Shown here piece after piece: positions 1-9,609 of a stretch of 50,882 nt of DNA; positions within the stretch are counted from its first letter, which is position 1; each line of letters begins with the position of its first letter. Made by a program: the position numbers and the translations under genes. Location of the stretch: contig JANYIW010000363.1 in assembly GCA_025358645.1 (NCBI GenBank), positions 1 to 50,882 on the forward strand. The letters are read 5' to 3'. A model generated the notes under the pieces. The model had not been told where the DNA came from, searched no databases, and was given only the letters and a program-made list of their open reading frames with translations. Origin of the DNA: Bacteroidales bacterium (GTDB lineage Bacteria; Bacteroidota; Bacteroidia; Bacteroidales; VadinHA17).

Positions 1-1
1 A

Positions 2-1459
2 CCGCCTCAGGCAAACGATATGGAGGAGGCTGTTCTTGGCGCAGTTATGCTCGAAAAAGAAGCCGTTATTACAATTCTCGATATTCTCAAACCAGAGAGT
101 TTCTATAGGGAAGCACATCAGAAAATTTTCAAGGCAATATCCGATCTTTCCTCCCGTGAGTTTCCAGTAGATCTCTATACTGTCACTGAAGAACTCCGGT
201 CTCATCATGAGCTGGACAGCGTGGGAGGACCTGTCTATCTTACCCAGCTTACATCAAAGGTTGTATCGGCTGCAAACGTTGATTTTCATGCAAGAATTGT
301 TGCACAAAAATATATCCAGCGTGAGCTTATAAGAGTATCTACAGAGATACAGACCAGATCGTTTGACGACACTTATGATGTAACAGAACTTCTTGATTAT
401 TCGGAAAATGCTCTGTTTCAAATTGCTGAAGGCAATATCAAGCGAGAAGTGGCGCCAATCAATGTGGTTATCAAGGAGGCAATAAAAGAGATCGAGAAAG
501 CAGGCAAAAGCGAAGATGCCTTGGTTGGTACACCTTCCGGATTCACCAAGCTGGACAGGCTTACGTCAGGCTGGCAGAAATCTGAACTGATAATAATTGC
601 AGCCCGGCCATCAATGGGTAAAACTGCCTTTGCCCTCTCAATGGCAAGGAATATGGCTATCGACCATGGTAAAAAAGTTGCAATATTCTCATGTGAAATG
701 TCCTCTATTCAGTTGGTTAACAGGCTAATAATAGCGGAAACAGATATTCCGGGCGATAAGATAAAAAATGGACGTTTATCTGAAGAGGAGTGGAAACAAC
801 TTGAAACAAGGATAAAAAAACTGGTTCAGGCGCCAATATTTATAGATGATACTCCGGCAATTTCGATATTTGAACTCCGCGCCAAATGCAGGCGCCTAAT
901 GGCTCAGCACAAACTCGATATAGTGATAGTTGACTACCTCCAGCTTATGTCGGGACCTGAAAATGCCGGAAGTCGTGAACAGGAAGTCAGTACTATTTCC
1001 CGTTCGCTTAAGAGTATCGCGAAAGAGCTTAATATTCCGATACTCGCACTTTCGCAGCTTAACCGTTCAGTTGAAATGAGAGGAGGCACCAAAAGACCAC
1101 TTTTATCTGACCTTCGTGAATCAGGAGCTATTGAGCAGGATGCCGATATGGTTGTTTTTATTCACAGGCAGGATAAATTTGGTATCCCGACATTCGAGGA
1201 TGGTTCTTCCACTAAAGGTATTGCTGAAATTATCCTGGCAAAGAACAGGAATGGTCCTGTTGACGATGTGAAGCTTAGATTCCGCGAGGAGAAAGCACAA
1301 TTTGTGGATATTGATGATTTTGATATGGATGGGAATCCGGATCTGAGCGGATCGCCGAGTATCACACTCGGATCCAAGATGAATCATGATAACCTGAGGA
1401 AACTGGGAGGGGGATTCGAAAATGAATCGGATATCCACGACGAACCGCCATTTGCTTAA
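2..1459 (+). CDS. dnaB: Replicative DNA helicase DnaB, 5' end truncated by the window edge
   Basis: The frame is open from base 2 (PPQANDMEEAVLGAVMLE, typical DnaB N-domain start). Walker A ARPSMGKTAFALSMARN, plus DYLQLMSG and LSQLNRSVEMR...LSDLRESGAIEQDAD motifs. Confidence 0.97.
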   Translation, partial: PPQANDMEEAVLGAVMLEKEAVITILDILKPESFYREAHQKIFKAISDLSSREFPVDLYTVTEELRSHHELDSVGGPVYLTQLTSKVVSAANVDFHARIVAQKYIQRELIRVSTEIQTRSFDDTYDVTELLDYSENALFQIAEGNIKREVAPINVVIKEAIKEIEKAGKSEDALVGTPSGFTKLDRLTSGWQKSELIIIAARPSMGKTAFALSMARNMAIDHGKKVAIFSCEMSSIQLVNRLIIAETDIPGDKIKNGRLSEEEWKQLETRIKKLVQAPIFIDDTPAISIFELRAKCRRLMAQHKLDIVIVDYLQLMSGPENAGSREQEVSTISRSLKSIAKELNIPILALSQLNRSVEMRGGTKRPLLSDLRESGAIEQDADMVVFIHRQDKFGIPTFEDGSSTKGIAEIILAKNRNGPVDDVKLRFREEKAQFVDIDDFDMDGNPDLSGSPSITLGSKMNHDNLRKLGGGFENESDIHDEPPFA

Positions 1460-4242
1460 TTGAACCTGATAACAGCTTTTACTCCTATTCCTCTATACCT
1501 GAAATCATCAAAACCGGCATAAACACCCAGCTCACCGATTAATAGAATCTCACTTATGCTATAACCTATTTCAGTATAACCCGGGTGAAAACGGGAGCCC
1601 AGATATGAAAGACTTATATTTTCGCGCATCAGGGTATTACTTATTATGGGAAGAAGCTTCAGTAGTAACCATGGTGTTGTATATTTAACGTGTCCTTCAA
1701 CATAAAACTCGGGTGTGCTCATAGAATAAAATGATGGTATCATGAACGCATCCTCATAGTTATTAAGAAGCAGAGGCAATGGCTGAGAGTTGAAATGGAA
1801 AAAATCATAGAAAGTTAAACTCCGGTTATCAAAAAACCCGGCCGTTCTTATTCTCCATCTGAAATTGCCGAATGCTCCGATACTACTGTTCCTTGAAACC
1901 TCAAACCTTATCATATCAAATTGTCTTATGCCTGATATGATTTCTTTGAACTCATTTATTCCATGTTGCCAGGTAACATCAAAAGTTGGCCAGTCTGAGC
2001 TTTCAGGTATCTTAACTCCATTATTAATTCTGTACCTCTGATAGGGAGTATACGAAATTCTGGTAAGCAAGTCAAAGTGCCTCTGGTTACGAAGTGCGTT
2101 GATCTCATTTGATCCGGCCGACAGGTACCTGTTAACCGGGGAATTAACAGAATATAATACTGAGGCCTTTAAAAATGAGAAGTTTGTTGTATTTTGAAGT
2201 ACTCTGCGATCTTCATAATTGCCGCTCAGTTCGAGCCTTAAGCCATTAGCTATCTCAGTAGAGTAACCGATTGTCAGGTACCTCGATTCATACAACTTGA
2301 GGTAGTTTTTCTTGAGGAACAGGGAATATTCGGCATTGGTAAGGTGATTGATTCCACCTCCGGTATTAATATCTTTGCTTGTAGTTCCAGACCTGAGAAA
2401 TAATTGCCTGTGTTTAATTTTGTTAAAACTGTAACTGGTATTTATATCCCAGATCAACTTTTCTCTGCTGAAGGCCCAGCGAATATCAGGTATAAAATTG
2501 AAAGAGTTTCCATTCTTCCATGATTTTGAAAAGAGAAAGTCTGATCCGTAAATTAAACCATCGACAGAATTAAACCTTAGTTTCTTTAAATTAATCAGTC
2601 CGTTATAGGTAAATCTGATTCCTGTCTTACCTGACCAGGAATGTCCGGACACGATCATACGTATTATTCTCGTAAATTTACTTTTTGCTTTATTTTTAAC
2701 CAGGGAAGTCATATCACGTTTTATTTCCTGAAGAGAGTTTCCCGATTTTAAACTATCATTAATTCTTAAACTCCGTATCTCAATATCCGACAGTGGAATG
2801 GGTCGTATATTAGCCCAATAGGTACTATCTCTTCTGTTTGCATCTTTTTCAATAATTTGTTTTGTATTATCCTTAATTTCCAGGTCTTTCCTGACACTAT
2901 CATTAACACTTTCCACAGATTCTTTTTCCATGAGTCTGGCAAGTTTTACCATATCCCTGTTCGATAACTCACCCTTTTCAAGTATCTTATTGATCTTTTG
3001 TTTTGATTTGGAAACAATGGTATCAGATGTTTTTCGCTGTGTTCCTGAGGTACCCGAATAATTGGTGGCTATACCTGCAGGTTTCTGAAGAGTAAGGTTT
3101 GGTTTTACCTCAATGTATTTAACTGAACTTCCATAACCGGCATCAGCTTTGAACCCGAGAATGCCGATATTTATCTCAAATTTGTGACTTACCGGCATCC
3201 ATATATCATCCTGAACGGGAATATAGAGTTGCTGGACCCTTATTTTGCCTACCAGGTTCTCGTTAGTAAGATCAACACTTTGCAGGCACCAGAGATCTTC
3301 GATAATATAAATTGTCCCTTCAAATAGTTGCTGGCTTTTGCGTTTTGGAATTACCTGAATCTTATTTATTGTAAAGTTTCCCTGAAGTGAAGCGCCAAGA
3401 TATTTATAATTGTAATGTGAAAAAGCATTTGGAGCAAGTGGTGATATTGCCATTTCTGCAAGAACAGGCTGGTAAAAACTTGCCTGGATAAAACTCATTG
3501 GTGATATCTCATTCCCCTCGGCAGGAAAAGTACTGTTGTACGATATTATTCTCTGAAAGTATTTATCGGGTGCGGAAAACTCAATTTCATTAAATGATTC
3601 CATCAGATATGAATCGCCTGCTTTTAATGACTTTCCTTCACTTTTTTGTTTTGATCCTGCAGAAACTGAAGCACCTTTTTCAGAAGACCCGATTTTCATG
3701 GTTTTCTGCAACAGCTTAGGGATCTTGTTAATAACCAGATTCCCTTTTAGATAAACCTCTGCTTTATAATGGCTTACATTATTCAGGTAATATGGAGCCA
3801 TCCCGATTACTTTTCGCATAATAATATATGCCGGATCTTCCCCTGAAGCTGAAATTCTGACTTCCGGGATCTCATAGTACTGCTGAGGAAGGATCACATC
3901 TTTAGATATTGTATCCTCAACTACTGTGATGTTAACATAGACTGGCTGATATCCCAGACTCTGATAGACGACCGAATACTTACCCGCGGGAAGTCTGATC
4001 TCATAATCTCCTTTCGTATTTGAGGTGGTTCCCAGCCTCAGTTCCTGAATATAAACAGTTGAATATTGAACCGGATCTCCCGACTGGTTTGTTATCTTTC
4101 CCTTTAGGATTTGTGCAGTTGAAATGGAGGATGTAAATAAAAGTATCAGAGTTATCAGGGGGAAGGAGCAAATCATTTCTCCCTTGTGGGAAAATGAAAA
4201 GGGATAATGGTTCCTGAAACAATGCCGTATAGAACTGATCAT
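1456..4242 (-). CDS. Carboxypeptidase-regulatory-like domain plus DUF5686-type outer membrane protein
   Basis: Signal-like N-terminus, then LKGKITNQSGDPVQYSTVYIQELRLGTTSNTKGDYEIRLPAGKYSVVYQSLGYQ (CarboxypepD_reg-like), then a long beta-rich domain with an aromatic/basic C-terminus. Confidence 0.8.
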   Translation of the reverse strand: MISSIRHCFRNHYPFSFSHKGEMICSFPLITLILLFTSSISTAQILKGKITNQSGDPVQYSTVYIQELRLGTTSNTKGDYEIRLPAGKYSVVYQSLGYQPVYVNITVVEDTISKDVILPQQYYEIPEVRISASGEDPAYIIMRKVIGMAPYYLNNVSHYKAEVYLKGNLVINKIPKLLQKTMKIGSSEKGASVSAGSKQKSEGKSLKAGDSYLMESFNEIEFSAPDKYFQRIISYNSTFPAEGNEISPMSFIQASFYQPVLAEMAISPLAPNAFSHYNYKYLGASLQGNFTINKIQVIPKRKSQQLFEGTIYIIEDLWCLQSVDLTNENLVGKIRVQQLYIPVQDDIWMPVSHKFEINIGILGFKADAGYGSSVKYIEVKPNLTLQKPAGIATNYSGTSGTQRKTSDTIVSKSKQKINKILEKGELSNRDMVKLARLMEKESVESVNDSVRKDLEIKDNTKQIIEKDANRRDSTYWANIRPIPLSDIEIRSLRINDSLKSGNSLQEIKRDMTSLVKNKAKSKFTRIIRMIVSGHSWSGKTGIRFTYNGLINLKKLRFNSVDGLIYGSDFLFSKSWKNGNSFNFIPDIRWAFSREKLIWDINTSYSFNKIKHRQLFLRSGTTSKDINTGGGINHLTNAEYSLFLKKNYLKLYESRYLTIGYSTEIANGLRLELSGNYEDRRVLQNTTNFSFLKASVLYSVNSPVNRYLSAGSNEINALRNQRHFDLLTRISYTPYQRYRINNGVKIPESSDWPTFDVTWQHGINEFKEIISGIRQFDMIRFEVSRNSSIGAFGNFRWRIRTAGFFDNRSLTFYDFFHFNSQPLPLLLNNYEDAFMIPSFYSMSTPEFYVEGHVKYTTPWLLLKLLPIISNTLMRENISLSYLGSRFHPGYTEIGYSISEILLIGELGVYAGFDDFRYRGIGVKAVIRFN

Positions 4243-4916
4243 TTTTCCTTTTTCCCTGCTACAATAATAACTATTTCTCCTTTTGGTGGTTTATTTGTAT
4301 AGTACTCTGAAAGAAATGATAAAGAACCTCTGATATTCTCCTCAAATATCTTACTTAACTCCCTAGAGACGCAGGCATTCCGATCTGGACCAAAATGAAT
4401 GGCAAGTTCATCAAGTGTTTTTATCAGACGGTACGGTGATTCGTAAAAAACCATTGTCCTTGTCTCATCAATTAATCCGGTAATTCTTTTATTTCTGCCC
4501 TTCTTTGGTGGGAGGAATCCTTCAAAACAGAACCTGTCGCTGGGCAGTCCGGAGTTTACCAGTGCAGGAATAAGAGCAGTCGGACCAGGAAGAGTTTCTA
4601 CCGGAATCTCCTTTTCCACACATGTTCTGACAAGCAGGAACCCCGGATCAGAAATACCGGGAGTCCCGGCGTCTGAAACAAGTGCAATAGTCTGACCGGC
4701 AATGATCTTTGAGCAGATCGATTCAACACTTTTATGCTCATTGAACATGTGATGCGACTGGAGGGGTGTAATTATATTATAATGATTAAGTAATTTTTTG
4801 GTTTGACGGGTATCTTCAGCAAGGATCAGATCGACACTTCCAAGAATCTCTACAGCCCTGAAGGTAATATCTTTAAGATTGCCGATAGGAGTAGGTACCA
4901 GAAAAAGTTTACTCAT
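4239..4916 (-). CDS. rsmI: 16S rRNA (cytidine(1402)-2'-O)-methyltransferase
   Basis: LFLVPTPIGNLKDITFRAVEIL, AEDTRQTKKLLNHY, SDAGTPGISDPGFLLVR, LPGPTALIPALVNSGLPSDRFCFEGFLPPKKGR: classic RsmI motifs. Confidence 0.95.
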   Translation of the reverse strand: MSKLFLVPTPIGNLKDITFRAVEILGSVDLILAEDTRQTKKLLNHYNIITPLQSHHMFNEHKSVESICSKIIAGQTIALVSDAGTPGISDPGFLLVRTCVEKEIPVETLPGPTALIPALVNSGLPSDRFCFEGFLPPKKGRNKRITGLIDETRTMVFYESPYRLIKTLDELAIHFGPDRNACVSRELSKIFEENIRGSLSFLSEYYTNKPPKGEIVIIVAGKKEK

Positions 4917-5583
4917 TTAACGGGAATTTGAGTTTTACAAGATAAAGAAGTTGGTCGACGGCTTCACTTTCAGATTTTTCACCAGTATAGCTCATGATTA
5001 TGGCTTTTGCATCCTGGAGACTTTCAGCTTTGTCAAGCCTTGAAATTGCGTGTGTATATGCATCTTTGTCGCCATCGAATATTGCACCTATAAAGAGAAA
5101 CTTGTCACTGATACCTATCGCTTCCGATAAATTGGTTATTGGTTTAGCCATCAGGTAATCTGATAAATCTTTCTCAGTTTTAATTGTTCCTGATTGCCGA
5201 TCATTCACATCGGCAGGATAGCTGAATTTATCTGCAACTATGGGGATCTCTGCTGCTTTTTTCACAGGGCTTTTTGTTTCCGCTTTTTTCTCAACAGAGG
5301 GAGAGGGAACGCGCGGTTGATTAACCTTTACAGGTTTTTCAGGCGGAACTTTTTCATCCTTAGTTTGAAATATTTGTTCTTCATGAACAGGCTTATCAAT
5401 AGCAGAGAGAGGTTCATTAATGTTTTTTAAAAGAGAAATTACTTCACCCGCACTTCTGCATTTCGCTTTCGCCAGTTCTACCTGCAATGCAGGGACCCCG
5501 GGATATTTTTTCAGATCATCAATTATTTCGGAGGCTTCCCTGAGATCCTTAATAATTAAATCGATGGTTGCATTGAAATCCAT
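4909..5583 (-). CDS. Conserved hypothetical protein with a Pro/Lys-rich central linker
   Basis: 224 aa ORF overlapping rsmI by 8 nt (operon-like). No recognisable family. Confidence 0.7.
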   Translation of the reverse strand: MDFNATIDLIIKDLREASEIIDDLKKYPGVPALQVELAKAKCRSAGEVISLLKNINEPLSAIDKPVHEEQIFQTKDEKVPPEKPVKVNQPRVPSPSVEKKAETKSPVKKAAEIPIVADKFSYPADVNDRQSGTIKTEKDLSDYLMAKPITNLSEAIGISDKFLFIGAIFDGDKDAYTHAISRLDKAESLQDAKAIIMSYTGEKSESEAVDQLLYLVKLKFPLNE

Positions 5584-5701
5584 ACATTTTGATGTTAATT
5601 TACCAAACCATTTTCTTTATTTTGTAAAAGTAACGATTATTCAGCAAGTCATCGAGGAATAAAACCAGAATTTCAGTATTGACAAAAGACATTAATCAGA
5701 G

Positions 5702-6283
5702 ATGGACTTTCTTGAGAATTCAGTAAGGGTAACAGGAAAAAGAGGATCTATTGAGGTGATAACGGGTTCTATGTTCTCAGGTAAAACTGAAGAGTTGATC
5801 AGACGGTTACGGAGAGCCCAGTTTGCAGGATTAAATGTGGAAATCTTTAAACCTGCGCTGGATAAGAGATATTCTGAGACCCGGGTTGTATCTCATGACG
5901 ACAAATCGATCATTTCAACCCCGGTCGATAATGCATCTGCAATTTTATTGCTGGCAGTTGATGTGAATGTTGTAGGAATAGACGAAGCTCAGTTTTTTGA
6001 TGATTCTGTAATTGAAGTGTGTAATACCCTGGCTGATAATGGTATTCGTGTAATTATTGCCGGGCTTGATATGGATTTTATGGGAAAACCTTTCGGCCCG
6101 ATACCGGCGCTCCTTTCTGTTGCTGAATATGTTACAAAAGTGCATGCTATATGTATGCGTTGCGGTAACCTGGCACAATTTTCTTTCAGGAAATCAGAAG
6201 ACGAACAGGTTGTGCTATTGGGTGAAAATAACCTATATGAACCTCTATGCAGGAATTGTTATAATGCAGCTCTAAATAAGTAA
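5702..6283 (+). CDS. tdk: Thymidine kinase
   Basis: [55 protein letters not shown], Zn-binding CMRCGNLA...CRNCY. Confidence 0.96.
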   Translation: MDFLENSVRVTGKRGSIEVITGSMFSGKTEELIRRLRRAQFAGLNVEIFKPALDKRYSETRVVSHDDKSIISTPVDNASAILLLAVDVNVVGIDEAQFFDDSVIEVCNTLADNGIRVIIAGLDMDFMGKPFGPIPALLSVAEYVTKVHAICMRCGNLAQFSFRKSEDEQVVLLGENNLYEPLCRNCYNAALNK

Positions 6284-6286
6284 ACT

Positions 6287-8749
6287 TTGAAACTCAGCTC
6301 ATCAGATATTGCCAGGATTGTTAATGGTAATCTAACAGGTCCATCCGACCTGATAGTTACCGAGATAGTGACGGATACACGGCAATTAAGTATCACTGCC
6401 GGTCTTCTGTTTTTTGCTTTGAAGGGAAAGAATCACAATGGTCATAATTTTGTTGACAGTCTGTACCTGAAAGGCGTCAGAGTTTTTGTAGTTGAAAAGC
6501 TGCCTGAAGAACAGGAAAAATACAACGGAGCAGCTTTTATTGTAACTGCAAATACACTGGAAGCTTTACAATTATTAGCTTCTTTCAAGCGAAAATCATT
6601 TAATTCACCTGTAATTGCAGTTACCGGGAGTGCAGGTAAAACTATTGTAAAAGAATGGCTGGCCGATATTCTTGGTCTTACAACATCCGTTATCAGAAGT
6701 CCGAAAAGTTATAATTCCCAGATTGGTGTCCCTCTTTCAATACTGAAGCTGGATGACAAATATAAGATTGGAATATTTGAAGCAGGCATATCAATGCCTG
6801 GGGAGATGGAAAAACTTCAGCAAATCATCGATCCTGATATTGGTGTTATAACAAATATCGGAGATGCCCACAGCGAAAATTTTCCGGACAATTTAGTGAA
6901 AGCAGAGGAGAAACTTAAACTTTTTATAAATACCTCTTTAATAATATATTGCAGCGATCATGAACTTATTCATCAGTCAATTTTGAGCAATGAAAATTTA
7001 AAATCAAAAATACTTGTGGACTGGTCCTGCGAAAAGGACGAAGCAAAGATTTTTGTTACAAAGAGTTCATTACCACGAGGTCGTACAGGGATCCAGATGA
7101 GATTTAATGGCATTAATAACGATTTTGAAATACCATTCAGTGACAGGGCCTCAATCGAAAATGCAATTACAGTTGCTGCTGTCTGCCTTGCTTTGGAAAC
7201 TCCTGCTGAAATTATTTCCAAAGGGATTGCAGGACTTGTATCAGTAGCAATGAGGATGGAGATGAAGAGTGGGATTAATAATTGCCAGTTAATCGAGGAT
7301 TATTATAATTCAGATCCCGGGTCGCTCGGAATGGCCCTTGAGTATCTAAAATCGCAGGATGGAAGAAAGACTACCCTGATACTCTCCGATTTTGTTCAGA
7401 GTGGGAGAGATGAAAAGGATTTATATGGTGAAGTTGCCAGGCTTATAAGGAAAACAGGTATTAAGAAGTTTATAGGGATTGGAAATGCACTTGTCAGAAA
7501 TTTTGCATTATTTGATGAGAGTGCCAGGTTTTACTATACCACAGATGAGTTTGTCAATGCTTTTAAAAATTCTGATTTTAAAAATGAGATAATACTTCTT
7601 AAAGGAGCACGGATCTATGAGTTTGAAAAAATAGGTAAACAGCTTGAACAGCAGATTCATCAGACGGTTCTGGAGGTTAACCTGGATGCCATATCTCACA
7701 ATCTAAATGAATTCCGACGGCATCTGGATCAGGGTACCCGGATTATGGCAATGGTCAAAGCATTTGCTTATGGTGCGGGTCCGGCAGAAATTTCAGCATT
7801 ACTTGAATACCACCGTGTAAGTTATCTTGCAGTGGCTTATGCAGATGAAGGGGTCGAATTGAGAAACTCGGGGGTAACTCTACCGGTTATGGTTATGAAC
7901 CCTGATCCCTCCGCCTCAGAACTATTGATAAAGTATTCTCTTGAACCTGAAATATACAGTATTTCATCTCTTGAACAATTCGCTACAATAGCTTCCAAAC
8001 ACGGATTGATTGGCTATCCTGTGCATATAAAAATTGATACAGGAATGCACCGGCTTGGCTTTATGCCGGAGGATGTCGATGACCTGACGAAAGGGATTAA
8101 AAACCTGGAGTGTATCAGAGTCGTTTCGGTTTTCTCACATCTGGCAGCCAGTGATGACCCTGGTCTGGACGATTTTAGTCACCATCAGGTGGAGGTTTTT
8201 CTTATAGCGGTTAAACAGATACAAGACGCCATCGGATACACTTTTCTTCGTCATATTCTTAATTCTTCAGGTATTGTCCGTTTCCCCCAATATCAATTTG
8301 AAATGGTACGACCCGGCATAGGGATGTATGGTGTTGGACATTTTAATGGACTTGATCTTAAAATAGCCGGACGTTTTAAGACCAGAATTTCACAGATCAA
8401 GACAATAAGAGCAGGTGAGCCGGTTGGTTATGGATGTGCAGATGTTTCTGAAATTGAAAGAAATATTGCAATATTACCTGTTGGTTATGCTGATGGTTTA
8501 AACCGGAAACTTGGGAACAGGAACGGGAATATGTATATTAAAGGTTCAAGAGTACCGATAATAGGAAATGTGTGTATGGACATGTGTATGGTTGATATAA
8601 CCGGACTGAAGATTGAAACTGGCGATGAAGCGGAAATATTTGGTGATAAAATCTCTATCAATGAAATAGCGGAGGAGTGTCAGACTATTCCGTATGAGAT
8701 ACTGACGTCTATTCCCAGACGCGTTAAAAGAGTCTTCTTCAGGGAATAA
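6287..8749 (+). CDS. murF-alr: Bifunctional MurF (UDP-MurNAc-tripeptide:D-Ala-D-Ala ligase) / alanine racemase
   Basis: N-terminal Mur ligase (VTGSAGKTIVKEWL, GIFEAGISMPGEM); C-terminal alanine racemase (MAMVKAFAYGAG, HIKIDTGMHRLGF, VRPGIGMYG, VGYADGLNRK, IGNVCMDMCMVD). TTG start. Confidence 0.93.
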   Translation: MKLSSSDIARIVNGNLTGPSDLIVTEIVTDTRQLSITAGLLFFALKGKNHNGHNFVDSLYLKGVRVFVVEKLPEEQEKYNGAAFIVTANTLEALQLLASFKRKSFNSPVIAVTGSAGKTIVKEWLADILGLTTSVIRSPKSYNSQIGVPLSILKLDDKYKIGIFEAGISMPGEMEKLQQIIDPDIGVITNIGDAHSENFPDNLVKAEEKLKLFINTSLIIYCSDHELIHQSILSNENLKSKILVDWSCEKDEAKIFVTKSSLPRGRTGIQMRFNGINNDFEIPFSDRASIENAITVAAVCLALETPAEIISKGIAGLVSVAMRMEMKSGINNCQLIEDYYNSDPGSLGMALEYLKSQDGRKTTLILSDFVQSGRDEKDLYGEVARLIRKTGIKKFIGIGNALVRNFALFDESARFYYTTDEFVNAFKNSDFKNEIILLKGARIYEFEKIGKQLEQQIHQTVLEVNLDAISHNLNEFRRHLDQGTRIMAMVKAFAYGAGPAEISALLEYHRVSYLAVAYADEGVELRNSGVTLPVMVMNPDPSASELLIKYSLEPEIYSISSLEQFATIASKHGLIGYPVHIKIDTGMHRLGFMPEDVDDLTKGIKNLECIRVVSVFSHLAASDDPGLDDFSHHQVEVFLIAVKQIQDAIGYTFLRHILNSSGIVRFPQYQFEMVRPGIGMYGVGHFNGLDLKIAGRFKTRISQIKTIRAGEPVGYGCADVSEIERNIAILPVGYADGLNRKLGNRNGNMYIKGSRVPIIGNVCMDMCMVDITGLKIETGDEAEIFGDKISINEIAEECQTIPYEILTSIPRRVKRVFFRE

Positions 8750-8776
8750 TAAACTTAGAAATTAAATATAGCCGGG

Positions 8777-9478
8777 TTAACCAAGCTCACTTATAAGTTC
8801 AATCTGGTTGCTGTCAATTATGCTGATTCTTCGTCCGGTTAATTCAATAATTCCTTCTGAAGCCAAATTTGAAAGTGTGCGGATGGCATTTGACGTAGTC
8901 ATATTTGACAGGTTAGCAATATCCTCTCTCGACAAAGAGATACGGATTGTTTTCCCATCGGCTTCAAATCCATAAGTATCGCGCAGTATCAATATCGATT
9001 CAGCCAGTCTTCCTCTGACGTGTTTCTGAGTAAGCGAGACAGTTCTGTTGTTTAAAAACCATAATTCATCAGCAATAACCTTAATAAATTTCATGGAGAG
9101 GTCAGGGTTTTTCTTCAGGATCCTGATGAAAGAACTTTTCTCAAAAATACATATTGCGGAATTTTCAATTGCTATGGCAGATACAGACCACATATTCTCA
9201 GAAAACAATGTTTTGTAGCCTATAAATCCTTGTTGGCGTACCATCTTTAGTATCTGTCCTCTTCCTCCAACTCCATCTTTGAAAACTTTAACTTTACCTG
9301 ATGCCAGACAGATCAATCCATGCGTTTTGTCTCCTTCTTTAAATAAGAACTGGCCCTTTTTAAAGAGTGTCAGAGTATGATGTTGTACCAGAGTCTCTTT
9401 GTCTTTCTGATTTAATCCTTTAAAAATGGAAGAAGATCCTTCAAGACACAATTCTATATATGGATTAATATATTGCAT
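8777..9478 (-). CDS. Crp/Fnr family transcriptional regulator
   Basis: Cyclic-nucleotide-binding-like N-domain (FKKGQFLFKEGDKTHGLICLASGKVKVF) and C-terminal HTH (SLSREDIANLSNMTTSNAIRTLSNLASEGIIEL). Confidence 0.9.
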   Translation of the reverse strand: MQYINPYIELCLEGSSSIFKGLNQKDKETLVQHHTLTLFKKGQFLFKEGDKTHGLICLASGKVKVFKDGVGGRGQILKMVRQQGFIGYKTLFSENMWSVSAIAIENSAICIFEKSSFIRILKKNPDLSMKFIKVIADELWFLNNRTVSLTQKHVRGRLAESILILRDTYGFEADGKTIRISLSREDIANLSNMTTSNAIRTLSNLASEGIIELTGRRISIIDSNQIELISELG

Positions 9479-9609
9479 GAAAAGATCATGTTTAATAGCA
9501 TATCAAAGGTAATAAAAGAAATTTATGAAATTTAAATTAACATTTTTTAACATATTCAATAACAGAGAGTTGTAATAGGCACATTTACAGTTTTTTGCAA
9601 AAGTAACAG

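Noticed and set aside
1121-1438. Antisense ORFs within dnaB (105 aa and 71 aa)
   Set aside because: They overlap a confidently assigned conserved gene, with no recognisable domain; shadow ORFs.
5194-5662. Two plus-strand ORFs opposite the gene at 4909-5583
   Set aside because: No domain, and overlap the better-supported minus-strand operon gene.
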